Shown piece by piece: positions 1-8,606 of a stretch of 64,000 bases of DNA. The position numbers and the translations under genes are program-made. The number at the start of each line of letters is the position of its first letter. The first letter of the stretch is position 1. The notes beneath the pieces are model-generated. The model searched no databases and was not told the origin of the DNA. It worked only from the letters and a program-made list of their open reading frames with translations. The stretch lies in assembly GCA_020054095.1 (NCBI GenBank), contig JAGVMA010000052.1, positions 124,001-188,000 on the forward strand, in the 5' to 3' direction. Origin of the DNA: Bacteroidia bacterium (lineage in GTDB: Bacteria > Bacteroidota > Bacteroidia > JADZBD01).

Positions 1-2622
1 TTCTATAAATCAACAAATGGCGGACAAACATGGACTAATATTACAAGCGGACTACCCACCCCTACTCAAGTAAGCCGCATGGCAATAGCAGTTACTCCAG
101 CCGATCCTACTTATGTTTATTTATTGGCTGCTAACCCAGCTACTGATTATGGCTTTCAGGGCATGTATCGTTCTACTAACAGCGGTACTTCTTTCTCTAA
201 CCGTAACACATCAAGCCCATCAAACATTTTAGGATGGAACAGTAACGGTGGCGATGCTGGAGGACAAGGTTGGTTCGACTTAGCATTGGCTGTTTCACCA
301 GCAGATGCGAATGAAATTGTAACCGGTGGTGTTAACATTTGGCGCTCACTAAATGGAGGCTCTACTTTCACCCTAAATGGACACTGGACAGGAAGCGGTG
401 CTCCTTATGTGCATGCCGATATTCACGAACTTGTTTACACAAGTGCTACAACTGTATTTTCTGCAAACGATGGCGGATTATTCAGAACAACTAATAATGG
501 TACAAATTGGACTGATATAAGTAACGATTTACAAATATCACAAATTTATGGTTTCGGACAATCAACCACCACCGCTAATCTATTAATTACTGGCTGGCAA
601 GATAATGGGACAGTTCGTAAGGACAACACTGCCAACTGGGCTGAAGTTATGGGCGGAGATGGTATGTTGGCGTTTATCAGTTCGGCAAATAATAATAATA
701 TGTGGGGATCGCAATACAATGGTTCACTTAACCGTTCAACTAACGGAGGTAACTCTTGGAGCGGTGCCACAAGCGGTATTACAGGAACTGGCGCGTGGGT
801 AACTCCATGGAAAGAAAGTCCAACTACAGCTAATACACTTTATGCAGGTTTCCAAAATATGTTCCGCAGCACAAATGGCGGCACATCGTGGAGTGCTTTA
901 GGTACAATTCCTGGAACAGCTACAATCACTCAGTTTGCAGTATCACCTGCAAATGTTCAAGTTATTTGGGTTGCAAAAGGTTCCGATTTGTATCTTACTA
1001 CAAATAATGGCGGAACCTGGACACTTATTGGAAACGTGCCTCCGGGTAATATTTCATACATTGCTTGTCATAACACCGATGTAAATAAAGCGTGGATAAC
1101 TTACAGTGGTTTTACAAACTCTAATAAAGTTTTCCAGACTACCGACCAAGGTCAAACTTGGACAAATTTGTCGGGCTCTATTCCAAACATACCTGTTAAC
1201 TGTATCACTTTCATGAATGGGTCAAACGATGGATTATATATCGGTACAGATGCGGGCTGTTTTTACAAAGATGGTACTATGAATGTTTGGCAACCATTCT
1301 CGGGTGGCTTGCCAAACGTAGGGGTAACACAAATCGAAGTATTTTATTCTGGAAATAAAATCCGTTGCTCTACTTATGGGCGCGGTATGTGGGAATCGGG
1401 CTACTATACACCTGGCAACTACCCGCCAACTGCAAATATTACTGCGAGCGAATTTATCGCATGTCCGGGTGCGGGCATTCAGTTTACTGATTACTCTTCG
1501 GGCCAGCCCACTTCATGGAATTGGACTTTCCCTGGCGGAAGCCCTGCTTCATCTACTCAGCAAAATCCATTTGTTGTTTACAATGCATCGGGCAACTATA
1601 ACGTAACACTTATAGTTACAAATAATAATGGCACGGATACAATTAGTATGAATAATTATATAACTATCGCTACAAGCCCTAATGCTAATCCAACAACTGT
1701 TGGCGATTCAGTTTGTAATAACGGTGTGGTTAACCTATCGGCTACCGGTACCGGAAATGGAACATTACGCTGGTGGGATGCTGCGGGTGGTGGAAATATT
1801 GTAAATACCGGTGCTACTTATTCGCCAAGTTTAACAACCACTACTACTTATTATGTAGATGAAACTTTCCCTTCAGGAAATCCGGGTAACGTAGGCCCAA
1901 CTACAAATGGAATGGGCACAGGTGCAATGTTCTCGGCTAACGATATTAGAGGTTTGTATTTTGATGTAACAAGCCCAATTATTCTAAACTCAATAGACGT
2001 TTATTGCAATTCTGATGGCAACAGGACTATTGAAATTATTGATCCGCAAGGCAATACCTATGTTGACACTACTATTTTTATGTTCAGTAACCCAAGTGTA
2101 CTCACAACTTACACCTTAAACTTTAAGATTTATCCAGGAACGGGCTATTTCATTAAGTGCAGAGGTTTAGTTGACTTATATCGTAACTCAGCTGGTGCTG
2201 TTTATCCATATACATCACCCAGCGTGAACATAACCAATAGTAATGCAGGTTTACCCGGCTATTATTATTTCTTCTATAACTGGCAATATACAGATATTGT
2301 TTGTAACACAGGTCGCACACCTGTAACAGGCACTGTTTATAGTTGCTTAAGCATTGATGAGTTGTTTGCCGATGGTCAATTTGGTGTTTATCCTAATCCT
2401 AACAACGGTAATTTTGAAGTGTTTTTTAACACAGGCGTGAAAGACAATTACAAAATTTCGATAACAAATGTTTTAGGAGAAGCAGTTTACCAAGAAACTG
2501 TAAATAATTTCACAGGTAAATACAGCAGCAAATTAGATTTCAGCCAAAAAGCGAAAGGCGTTTACATGCTTACTATCAGCAACGGTAAAAACCAATCGGT
2601 TAAGCAAGTTATTACGTTTTAG
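1..2622 (+). CDS. Secreted Asp-box/PKD protein with T9SS sorting domain (5' partial)
   Basis: The reading frame is open from base 1 with no start, so the gene begins outside the window; 873 residues are visible. The first ~450 residues hold at least eight Asp-box (BNR) motifs of the S-T-N-x-G-x-x-W type (STNGGQTW, STNSGTSF, TTNNGTNW, STNGGNSW, TTDQGQTW), which normally form sortilin/sialidase-like beta-propellers. A PKD domain follows at about 475-560 (WNWTFPGG...), then an Ig-like Ser/Thr-rich module, and a type A T9SS C-terminal domain from about 794 (VYPNPNNGNF ... KGVYMLTI). It should be exported through the outer membrane and anchored or released. The Asp-box propeller does not prove glycosidase activity; many such proteins are adhesins or of unknown role. 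A strong terminator follows within 25 bp. Confidence 0.9.
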   Translation, partial: FYKSTNGGQTWTNITSGLPTPTQVSRMAIAVTPADPTYVYLLAANPATDYGFQGMYRSTNSGTSFSNRNTSSPSNILGWNSNGGDAGGQGWFDLALAVSPADANEIVTGGVNIWRSLNGGSTFTLNGHWTGSGAPYVHADIHELVYTSATTVFSANDGGLFRTTNNGTNWTDISNDLQISQIYGFGQSTTTANLLITGWQDNGTVRKDNTANWAEVMGGDGMLAFISSANNNNMWGSQYNGSLNRSTNGGNSWSGATSGITGTGAWVTPWKESPTTANTLYAGFQNMFRSTNGGTSWSALGTIPGTATITQFAVSPANVQVIWVAKGSDLYLTTNNGGTWTLIGNVPPGNISYIACHNTDVNKAWITYSGFTNSNKVFQTTDQGQTWTNLSGSIPNIPVNCITFMNGSNDGLYIGTDAGCFYKDGTMNVWQPFSGGLPNVGVTQIEVFYSGNKIRCSTYGRGMWESGYYTPGNYPPTANITASEFIACPGAGIQFTDYSSGQPTSWNWTFPGGSPASSTQQNPFVVYNASGNYNVTLIVTNNNGTDTISMNNYITIATSPNANPTTVGDSVCNNGVVNLSATGTGNGTLRWWDAAGGGNIVNTGATYSPSLTTTTTYYVDETFPSGNPGNVGPTTNGMGTGAMFSANDIRGLYFDVTSPIILNSIDVYCNSDGNRTIEIIDPQGNTYVDTTIFMFSNPSVLTTYTLNFKIYPGTGYFIKCRGLVDLYRNSAGAVYPYTSPSVNITNSNAGLPGYYYFFYNWQYTDIVCNTGRTPVTGTVYSCLSIDELFADGQFGVYPNPNNGNFEVFFNTGVKDNYKISITNVLGEAVYQETVNNFTGKYSSKLDFSQKAKGVYMLTISNGKNQSVKQVITF

Positions 2623-2643
2623 TTTTTAAAAAGTTAATCACTT

Positions 2644-2674
2644 AAAAAAGCCCCGCATACTGCGGGGCTTTTTT
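2644..2674. terminator. Bidirectional rho-independent terminator
   Basis: GCCCCGCA (2650-2657), a 3-nt loop TAC, then TGCGGGGC, flanked by six A on the left and six T on the right, so it can end transcription on both strands. It lies between the convergent Asp-box gene and the rhomboid gene, and the last bases of its T tract overlap the rhomboid stop codon. Confidence 0.9.
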
Positions 2675-3326
2675 ATTCTATACCTTCCCTCCAGTACTCA
2701 TTGCCTGTTTCGGGCTCGTTATCATCCTCATCCCAATGATGCACATCGTGTGGCGGACCTTCTTTTTTATAAAAGTAAGCAGTTATAATTCCTGATAAAG
2801 AACCAAGTAAATGACCTTCCCAAGAAATAGATTCGTTAAACGGGAAAATGCCCCAAATTAAACTTCCGTATAGAAAAACAACCAACAAAGAAATGACCAA
2901 TAAACTTCTGTTTTTCCTGAAAATTCCGCTAAAAAAAATGAAGCTTACAAAGCCGTAAACCAATCCGCTTGCGCCCACATGGCAAGTTCCATCGCGTGCC
3001 GCAGCCCAAAGCCACACACCTGTCATGAAATAAACCCAGAAAAAAACATGAAATGCAATGCTGCGATAAAAATAAAAAACTACCGAACCTAAAAACAAAA
3101 GTGGAATGGTATTAGAAATTAAATGCGACCAACTGCCATGCACTAAATGAAAAGAAAAAGCTGTGAAAGTTCCTTTTGTGGTACGCGGGATTAAACCAAA
3201 TTCGCACACATGAAGATGAAGATTGCTTAGAACAAAATGAATTAGCCAAAGCGATAGAACAAACATCAGCGGAAAAAAGATGCCGTTTAGTATTTTATTA
3301 AGCTCGTTTTTAAAGTTTCTGCTCAA
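2673..3326 (-). CDS. Rhomboid family intramembrane serine protease
   Basis: A 217-residue multi-spanning membrane protein with the rhomboid signatures: HGSWSHLISN matches the HxxxxHxxxN motif of TM2, GASGLVYG carries the catalytic Ser (GxS), and WEGHLLGSLSG supplies the catalytic His of the last core helix. The N-terminus is cytosolic-like (MSRNFKNELNK) and the C-terminal tail is rich in acidic residues and His (HHWDEDDNEPE). Rhomboids cleave transmembrane substrates within the bilayer; the substrate cannot be told from context. The gene is divergent from the next small gene, whose promoter lies just upstream of this start. Length is normal for the compact six-helix bacterial class. Confidence 0.9.
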   Translation of the reverse strand: MSRNFKNELNKILNGIFFPLMFVLSLWLIHFVLSNLHLHVCEFGLIPRTTKGTFTAFSFHLVHGSWSHLISNTIPLLFLGSVVFYFYRSIAFHVFFWVYFMTGVWLWAAARDGTCHVGASGLVYGFVSFIFFSGIFRKNRSLLVISLLVVFLYGSLIWGIFPFNESISWEGHLLGSLSGIITAYFYKKEGPPHDVHHWDEDDNEPETGNEYWREGIE

Positions 3327-3335
3327 AAAATGGGT

Positions 3336-3366
3336 TTTGTTTACAGTAATAGTTTACGTATGTTTG
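3336..3366 (+). promoter_or_regulatory. Bacteroidota-type promoter for the 3387 gene
   Basis: TTTG at 3336-3339, a 19-bp spacer and TATGTTTG at 3359-3366 fit the -33/-7 consensus TTTG/TAnnTTTG. Transcription would start near 3372-3375, about a dozen bases before the CTG at 3387, which supports the upstream start chosen for that gene. Confidence 0.6.
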
Positions 3367-3386
3367 TGTTAAAGATATTTATTTAG

Positions 3387-3893
3387 CTGAAAAAACTGTT
3401 TCCCATATTTTTAACATTCATCGTTCTGTTTAATACAGTTGGGTATTTTCTTATCCACACCTCTGCCCTACTCAGCCGCAAGCGCGAGTTAAAGCAAATG
3501 GCACACGAAAAAATATATGCCGAACACAGACTCACAACTTTGATACTAAGCGCAGAAGCCTACGCTGATTTAGAATGGAAAGAGCGCAATGAGTTTTACT
3601 ATAATGACGAATTATATGATCAAATAAGTTTAACCATTGATGGAAAAACTGTAACCATTGTTTGTATAAACGATAAGCTAGAAAAACAAATAATAGCCGG
3701 CTTCGCAAAAGAAAAAGGCGCGAAAAAATCAACAGGTAAATATAACCCTGTTAAAATAAATTATTTCCATAAAAATACACTCGCTGAACATTCACCACTT
3801 TCATTCTTGAATACAATTTCTTTTAATTATGTGGAGGCAAAGTACAATGCTGCTTCCCCTGCTGAGCCGCTACCACCACCTAAGCGATCTTAG
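3387..3893 (+). CDS. Membrane-anchored protein of unknown function, probable CTG start
   Basis: From the first ATG (3498) the protein would have 131 residues and no export signal. The same frame is open back to a TAG at 3384, and the extra 37 codons read as a typical membrane anchor: Lys-Lys at the start, about 20 hydrophobic residues (LFPIFLTFIVLFNTVGYFLI), then basic residues (SRKRELK). The only start-like codon at the right place is CTG at 3387, giving 168 residues. The promoter at 3336-3366 points to this start. The remaining domain is alpha/beta with a Pro-rich tail (AEPLPPPKRS). I do not recognise the family; the arrangement recalls short N-anchored proteins common in Bacteroidota. An ATG-to-CTG substitution or a base-call error is an alternative to a true CTG start. 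Confidence 0.6.
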   Translation: MKKLFPIFLTFIVLFNTVGYFLIHTSALLSRKRELKQMAHEKIYAEHRLTTLILSAEAYADLEWKERNEFYYNDELYDQISLTIDGKTVTIVCINDKLEKQIIAGFAKEKGAKKSTGKYNPVKINYFHKNTLAEHSPLSFLNTISFNYVEAKYNAASPAEPLPPPKRS

Positions 3894-3917
3894 TTAACCC
3901 CTATTTCCTCTATTCTC

Positions 3918-4033
3918 TTTCCTTTTAAGCAACTAAAAGGAAAAATGTAATGCTTGTTTTACAAGCTATTGACTGAAGAATAAAAATTTAAAAGCATACT
4001 AAAACTTAACTGCTGCAATTGATTTGCAGTTAA
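3918..4033 (+). promoter_or_regulatory. Three consecutive inverted repeats in the TonB-receptor leader
   Basis: Three perfect inverted repeats lie in the 151-bp gap: TTTCCTTTTA/TAAAAGGAAA (3918-3943, 6-nt loop), GCTTGT/ACAAGC (3952-3966, 3-nt loop) and TTAACTGC/GCAGTTAA (4006-4033, 12-nt loop). The last ends 11 bases before the receptor ATG. The first may simply be the end of the upstream transcript; none is followed by a T tract on the plus strand. They could fold in the receptor mRNA leader. Confidence 0.35.
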
Positions 4034-4044
4034 AAAAACAATAC

Positions 4045-6261
4045 ATGAAAAAACTCAAAATACTATTCATTTTTTTTGCATTAACCTCATTCGCATTTTC
4101 GCAGGAGGAAAACAAATCAGACACAAACAAATTAATTAATCTGGATGAAGTAATAATTTCTGCTAACAGAACAGAAGAAAAGAAAAAAGAAAGTCCGTTT
4201 CAAACTATCACTATTCCTACTAATACCATTGAATTATATAACCCACAAACATCGGCAGATATGCTTATGAATACAGGTGGTGTTTTTGTTCAAAAAAGTC
4301 AGGCAGGAGGCGGCAGCCCTGTTTTGCGCGGATTTGAATCAAGTCGTGTATTGCTTGTGATAGATGGAGTGCGAATGAATAACGCAATTTATCGTGCGGG
4401 ACATTTGCAAGATGTGATTACAATTGACCCTAATATGATTGAAAGAACCGAAGTTGTTTTCGGGCCATCGTCAACCATGTATGGCAGTGATGCATTAGGA
4501 GGCGTGATGCATTTTTATACTAAAAAACCGATGTTTGGAAATGAAAAAATGCTTGTAAAGGGAAATACTTATGCAAGGTATTCAACTGCAAATAGCGAAA
4601 TGACTGGCCACCTCGATTTTAACTTAGGCTGGAAAAAATTTGCATCGCTTACAAGCATAACTTACAGCGATTTTGGCGATGTGCAAGCGGGCAATTTTCG
4701 CGATTATGTGTATGACCAATATTGGGACAGAAACAATTATGTTGTAACAACCAATAATGTTGATTCGATGATGAAAAACGATAATCGCAACAAGCAAATT
4801 GGCAGCGCCTATTCCCAGTACGATATTTTGCAAAAATTTGCTTTCAAGCAAAATGAAAATATTTTGCATAAGTTAAATTTCCAGTATTCAACATCTTCAA
4901 ATATAAATCGTTACGACCGCCTAAACGAATACACCGGAAACGGCAATTTAAGATGGGCTGAATGGTATTACGGCCCTCAAACGCGCACGCGCACATCTCT
5001 GAACACAGAGATAAAATCAGAATCGAAACTGTTTAACAAAGCCAATTTTATTTTGGCATATCAAACACAATCGCAAGACCGCATTACAAGACGATTTAAA
5101 AACGTGAATAAAATCTATCAGATGGATGATGTAAGTGTAATTTCATTCAACGCTGATTTATTAAAAATGATTGGAGAAAAACAGCAGTTGAATTATGGTC
5201 TTGAACTAACGATGAACAATGTACAATCATCTGCTAAAACAGTTGATATTCTTACCAGCACTGAAAGCCCTGCCGTTACTCGTTATCCTGATGGAGGCAG
5301 CAAAACAAGTAGCTATGCTGCCTATATAACCGACAAGTTTAAAATTTCTGATAAACTAATTTTAAGCGGAGGTTTACGTTTCGCTGCAAGCATGTTAAAA
5401 TCTAATTTTAATGATACCACCTTTTTCCCATTCCCGTTTAAAGAGGTTGAGCAAAAAAGCAATGTTCTTACAGGTAACATTGGGTTAGTAATAATGCCAA
5501 CAAAAACCACCAAAATATCACTGCTCGGCTCAACAGGATTCCGCACACCTAATGTTGATGATTTAACCAAATTATTCAACTCAACTGCAGGTTTTTTAAT
5601 TGTAGCAAATCCTGATTTAAAGCCAGAAAACGCATACAATTTTGAAATTGGATTTGGACAAACATGGAAAGAAATGGTTCATTTTTCAGTTTCCGGATGG
5701 CACACAATACTTACCAATGCTATGGTTTTAAAAGACTTTAAATATAACGGTCAAGATTCTGTGCTCTTTGACGGACAAATGAGCAAAGTGCAAGCCATGC
5801 AAAATGTAGATGAAGGATTTATTCAAGGATTGACAAGCACTTTAATGATAGATTTCAATAGCCATTTTTCCTTTTCTACCACTGCCACGTACACTTACGG
5901 CAGGTATAAAGACGTGGAAAATGACACCATTATTCCGCTCGATCACATTCCCCCTGCTTTTGGTAAAACATCTTTGATTTTCCGAAGCAAGTGCTTTGAT
6001 GCAGAGTTTTATGCAATCTATAATGGTTGGAAAGAGCTGAAAAACTACAGCCCAAGTGGAGAGGATAACCTGCAATATGCTACTCCTTACGGGATGCCAT
6101 CGTGGATTACACTAAATGCAAAAATAAATTGGAGGATTACAAAAGTAATAAGCATGCAAACAGGCCTCGAGAACATTATGGATACCCACTATCGCCATTT
6201 TGCAAGCGGTATAAGTGCCCCCGGTCGCAATTTGTTGGTTACTTTAAGAGCTAAATTCTAA
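4045..6261 (+). CDS. TonB-dependent outer-membrane receptor
   Basis: A 738-residue TonB-dependent receptor. ATG 4045 is preferred over an upstream TTG at 4024 because it gives a clean signal peptide (MKKLKILFIFFALTSFAFSQ). A TonB-box-like segment (LDEVIISANR) precedes the plug domain (about 35-150), which has the typical SPVLRGFESSRVLLVIDGVRMNN and GPSSTMYGSDALGGV segments (each only partly conserved outside the family). The rest is a 22-strand-type barrel ending in Phe (VTLRAKF). There is no N-terminal carboxypeptidase-like domain and no SusD partner, so it is not a SusC-type glycan porter; the sequence resembles the heme/vitamin/siderophore class. The substrate cannot be assigned. It stands alone, with possible leader hairpins upstream. 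Confidence 0.88.
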   Translation: MKKLKILFIFFALTSFAFSQEENKSDTNKLINLDEVIISANRTEEKKKESPFQTITIPTNTIELYNPQTSADMLMNTGGVFVQKSQAGGGSPVLRGFESSRVLLVIDGVRMNNAIYRAGHLQDVITIDPNMIERTEVVFGPSSTMYGSDALGGVMHFYTKKPMFGNEKMLVKGNTYARYSTANSEMTGHLDFNLGWKKFASLTSITYSDFGDVQAGNFRDYVYDQYWDRNNYVVTTNNVDSMMKNDNRNKQIGSAYSQYDILQKFAFKQNENILHKLNFQYSTSSNINRYDRLNEYTGNGNLRWAEWYYGPQTRTRTSLNTEIKSESKLFNKANFILAYQTQSQDRITRRFKNVNKIYQMDDVSVISFNADLLKMIGEKQQLNYGLELTMNNVQSSAKTVDILTSTESPAVTRYPDGGSKTSSYAAYITDKFKISDKLILSGGLRFAASMLKSNFNDTTFFPFPFKEVEQKSNVLTGNIGLVIMPTKTTKISLLGSTGFRTPNVDDLTKLFNSTAGFLIVANPDLKPENAYNFEIGFGQTWKEMVHFSVSGWHTILTNAMVLKDFKYNGQDSVLFDGQMSKVQAMQNVDEGFIQGLTSTLMIDFNSHFSFSTTATYTYGRYKDVENDTIIPLDHIPPAFGKTSLIFRSKCFDAEFYAIYNGWKELKNYSPSGEDNLQYATPYGMPSWITLNAKINWRITKVISMQTGLENIMDTHYRHFASGISAPGRNLLVTLRAKF

Positions 6262-6306
6262 TAAAATTAGGAACAAATTAGTTGTTAATAAAAGTCGTGT
6301 AAAGAT

Positions 6307-6336
6307 TTTGTTTTGCCGGACTTTTTTCTATCTTTG
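6307..6336 (+). promoter_or_regulatory. Bacteroidota-type promoter for the M43 protease
   Basis: TTTG at 6307-6310, an 18-bp spacer and TATCTTTG at 6329-6336 match the TTTG/TAnnTTTG consensus. The start codon at 6382 lies about 45 bases downstream, which supports it over the TTG at 6349. Confidence 0.65.
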
Positions 6337-6381
6337 GCATTGCTATAATTGCATCCCCTAAACGAAACAATTATTAAAACT

Positions 6382-8544
6382 ATGAAAACAAACATTTACA
6401 AGTATCTAGCAGCAAGCGTGGTAGCCGTAACCATGGCATTTAATACCGCTAACGCTCAAATGAACTGTGGCACAGACGAAGCCATGAAGCAATTATTTAA
6501 AGATTTCCCACAATTGGAAGAACAACACAACCAGTTATGGGAAAACGCCAAAAAAGAATGGCAACAACAAAAGTTGATGAACCCACAATCAACAGCGCCA
6601 TTGGTTGTTCCCATTGTTTTTCATATCATTCACCAGTATGGAAGTGAGAATATTTCTAAAGCTCAAATAGTTGACCAAGTAAACATTCTTAATATGCAAT
6701 ATCGCAAACAAAATGCCGATACAGCTACTGTAGAACCCAGTATGATTCCGTTTATTGCTGACAGTAAAATTGAGTTTCGTTTACCTACCAAAGATCCAGA
6801 TGGAAACTGCACCGATGGAATTGATAGAATATATTCTCATAAAACAAATCAAGCTGGTGATGATTCAAAACTAAATCAATGGCCGCGCGATAAATACTTA
6901 AATGTGTGGGTTGTGAGAACAATTGCATCCGGAGCTGCCGGTTATGCTTATTACCCATCAGCTACTACTGGCATTGCATTTACACGAGATGGAATTATTA
7001 TTTTACATAATTATGTAGGTAGTATAGGGACGAGCCAACCCTCTAATCAAAGTGCATTAACACATGAAATTGGCCACTATTTAAACTTGGCTCACGTATG
7101 GGGTAGTAACAATCAAGCAGGTGCGGCTTGTGGTGATGATGGGATTGGAGATACTCCTGAAACAAAAGGGTTTATAGGATGTCCTTCTACAATTGCTCAA
7201 AAAAGTGCATGTGCATTACTACTTACTCCACCAGATACAATAATAGAGAACTACGAGAACTATATGGACTACTCTTATTGCTTTAAAATGTTTACAATAG
7301 GTCAAGCATTTGCTATGAATTCAACGCTAAATAGTGCAGTTGCATACCGCAATAATTTGTGGACTACCGCTAACCGCTTAGCTACTGGTACAGATTCTGC
7401 ATCGCAAGCAAATATGCCGCTTTGTATTCCTAAAGCAGAATTTAATATGAACAGAAACATGGTTTGCCAAGGAGGTACGGTTACATTTACTGATAGATCA
7501 TGGCGTGGTGTTCCTACTTCATGGCAATGGATTATTCCTAATGGCACTCCATCTACATCTACTGCGCAAAACCCTACTATTACATTTAACACTTGGGGGC
7601 AACAAGATGTAACATTGATTGCGACCAACGCATCGGGCAGCGATACAATGTACTGGAAAAATGCAGTATTTGTTAGCCAACCATGGGATGATGGTAACGG
7701 AACTTACTCAGAAAGTTTTGAAAACAATATGAACTTTGAGAACCTATGGTTAAAACAAAACATGGAAGATAATGGCGTTTTTTGGAAAAAAAATACTTTA
7801 GCGGCATACACCGGAACCACTTCAGTTTACCTTCCGCTGTTCAACCAAATTGACCAAACAGGTAACGGAGATAGAAACTTAGTTGATGCTATTATATCTC
7901 CTTCACTAAATTTGACCGGATCATCAAATATGTCAATCAACTTTAAATTTTCAGGCGCTACTACTTCAACCAATCCGGCTGATTATACCGAAAATCTAAA
8001 AGTATATGTGTCTAACAACTGTGGACAGACTTGGAGCACAACACCAATAAGAACATTAACCGGTGCTCAGCTTTTAACAGGTGGTTATTCTCAATACCCT
8101 TTCTATCCTAATGACCAAAGTTTGTGGGGTTCTACAATATGTAATATTCCTTCCAGTTACTTGACAACTAACTTCCGCTTCAAAATTGAGTACACATCTG
8201 GCAACAAATCAAACAATCTTTATATTGATGACATCAATTTATCAGGTACAGTAGGTGTAAACGAAATTGTTAACTATAATTTTGGGTTAAATGTATTTCC
8301 AAATCCGGCAAACGGAAATGATAATATTACAATTTCTTACACACTTTCTACTCAAGAAAATATCACTGTTAGCATAGTAGATATGATTGGTAAAGAAATA
8401 GCTGTATTAGTAAACACCACACAAACTTCTGGTGATAAAACAATTAATATCCGTAAGTCGGAACTTAATTTAACTTCAGGAGTTTACTTAGTTAAAATAA
8501 GCAACAGCACGAGCTACACTACTCGTAAGTTGGTTGTCAACTAA
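6382..8544 (+). CDS. Secreted M43 (pappalysin-like) zinc protease with PKD and T9SS domains
   Basis: A 720-residue secreted metalloprotease. ATG 6382 gives a signal peptide ending in NTANAQ. The zinc site is HEIGHYLNLAHVWG near residue 226, the HExxHxxNxxHxW form typical of Bacteroidota M43 enzymes, and NYMDYS supplies the Met-turn. A PKD domain follows at about 353-430 (WQWIIPNG...), then a beta-sandwich with a MAM/jelly-roll look (about 450-625), and a type A sorting domain (VFPNPANGND ... SGVYLVKI) for T9SS export. Expected role: extracellular protein degradation, or processing of surface proteins. It has its own promoter and a terminator. Confidence 0.92.
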   Translation: MKTNIYKYLAASVVAVTMAFNTANAQMNCGTDEAMKQLFKDFPQLEEQHNQLWENAKKEWQQQKLMNPQSTAPLVVPIVFHIIHQYGSENISKAQIVDQVNILNMQYRKQNADTATVEPSMIPFIADSKIEFRLPTKDPDGNCTDGIDRIYSHKTNQAGDDSKLNQWPRDKYLNVWVVRTIASGAAGYAYYPSATTGIAFTRDGIIILHNYVGSIGTSQPSNQSALTHEIGHYLNLAHVWGSNNQAGAACGDDGIGDTPETKGFIGCPSTIAQKSACALLLTPPDTIIENYENYMDYSYCFKMFTIGQAFAMNSTLNSAVAYRNNLWTTANRLATGTDSASQANMPLCIPKAEFNMNRNMVCQGGTVTFTDRSWRGVPTSWQWIIPNGTPSTSTAQNPTITFNTWGQQDVTLIATNASGSDTMYWKNAVFVSQPWDDGNGTYSESFENNMNFENLWLKQNMEDNGVFWKKNTLAAYTGTTSVYLPLFNQIDQTGNGDRNLVDAIISPSLNLTGSSNMSINFKFSGATTSTNPADYTENLKVYVSNNCGQTWSTTPIRTLTGAQLLTGGYSQYPFYPNDQSLWGSTICNIPSSYLTTNFRFKIEYTSGNKSNNLYIDDINLSGTVGVNEIVNYNFGLNVFPNPANGNDNITISYTLSTQENITVSIVDMIGKEIAVLVNTTQTSGDKTINIRKSELNLTSGVYLVKISNSTSYTTRKLVVN

Positions 8545-8567
8545 AATCTTATAGCAAATTCGTTTAG

Positions 8568-8602
8568 AAAAAAGTCTCGCCCCTGTTGGCGAGACTTTTT
8601 TT
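8568..8602. terminator. Bidirectional terminator
   Basis: AAAAAAGTCTCGCC (8568-8581) pairs with the GGCGAGAC arm and seven T at 8588-8602, with a short loop. A and T tracts on both sides let it serve the convergent M43 and SpoIID-like genes. Confidence 0.88.
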
Positions 8603-8606
8603 ATTA

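Noticed and set aside
4024-4044. TTG at 4024 as start of the TonB receptor
   Set aside because: It would put seven polar residues before the signal peptide and lie inside the third hairpin; ATG 4045 gives a standard signal.
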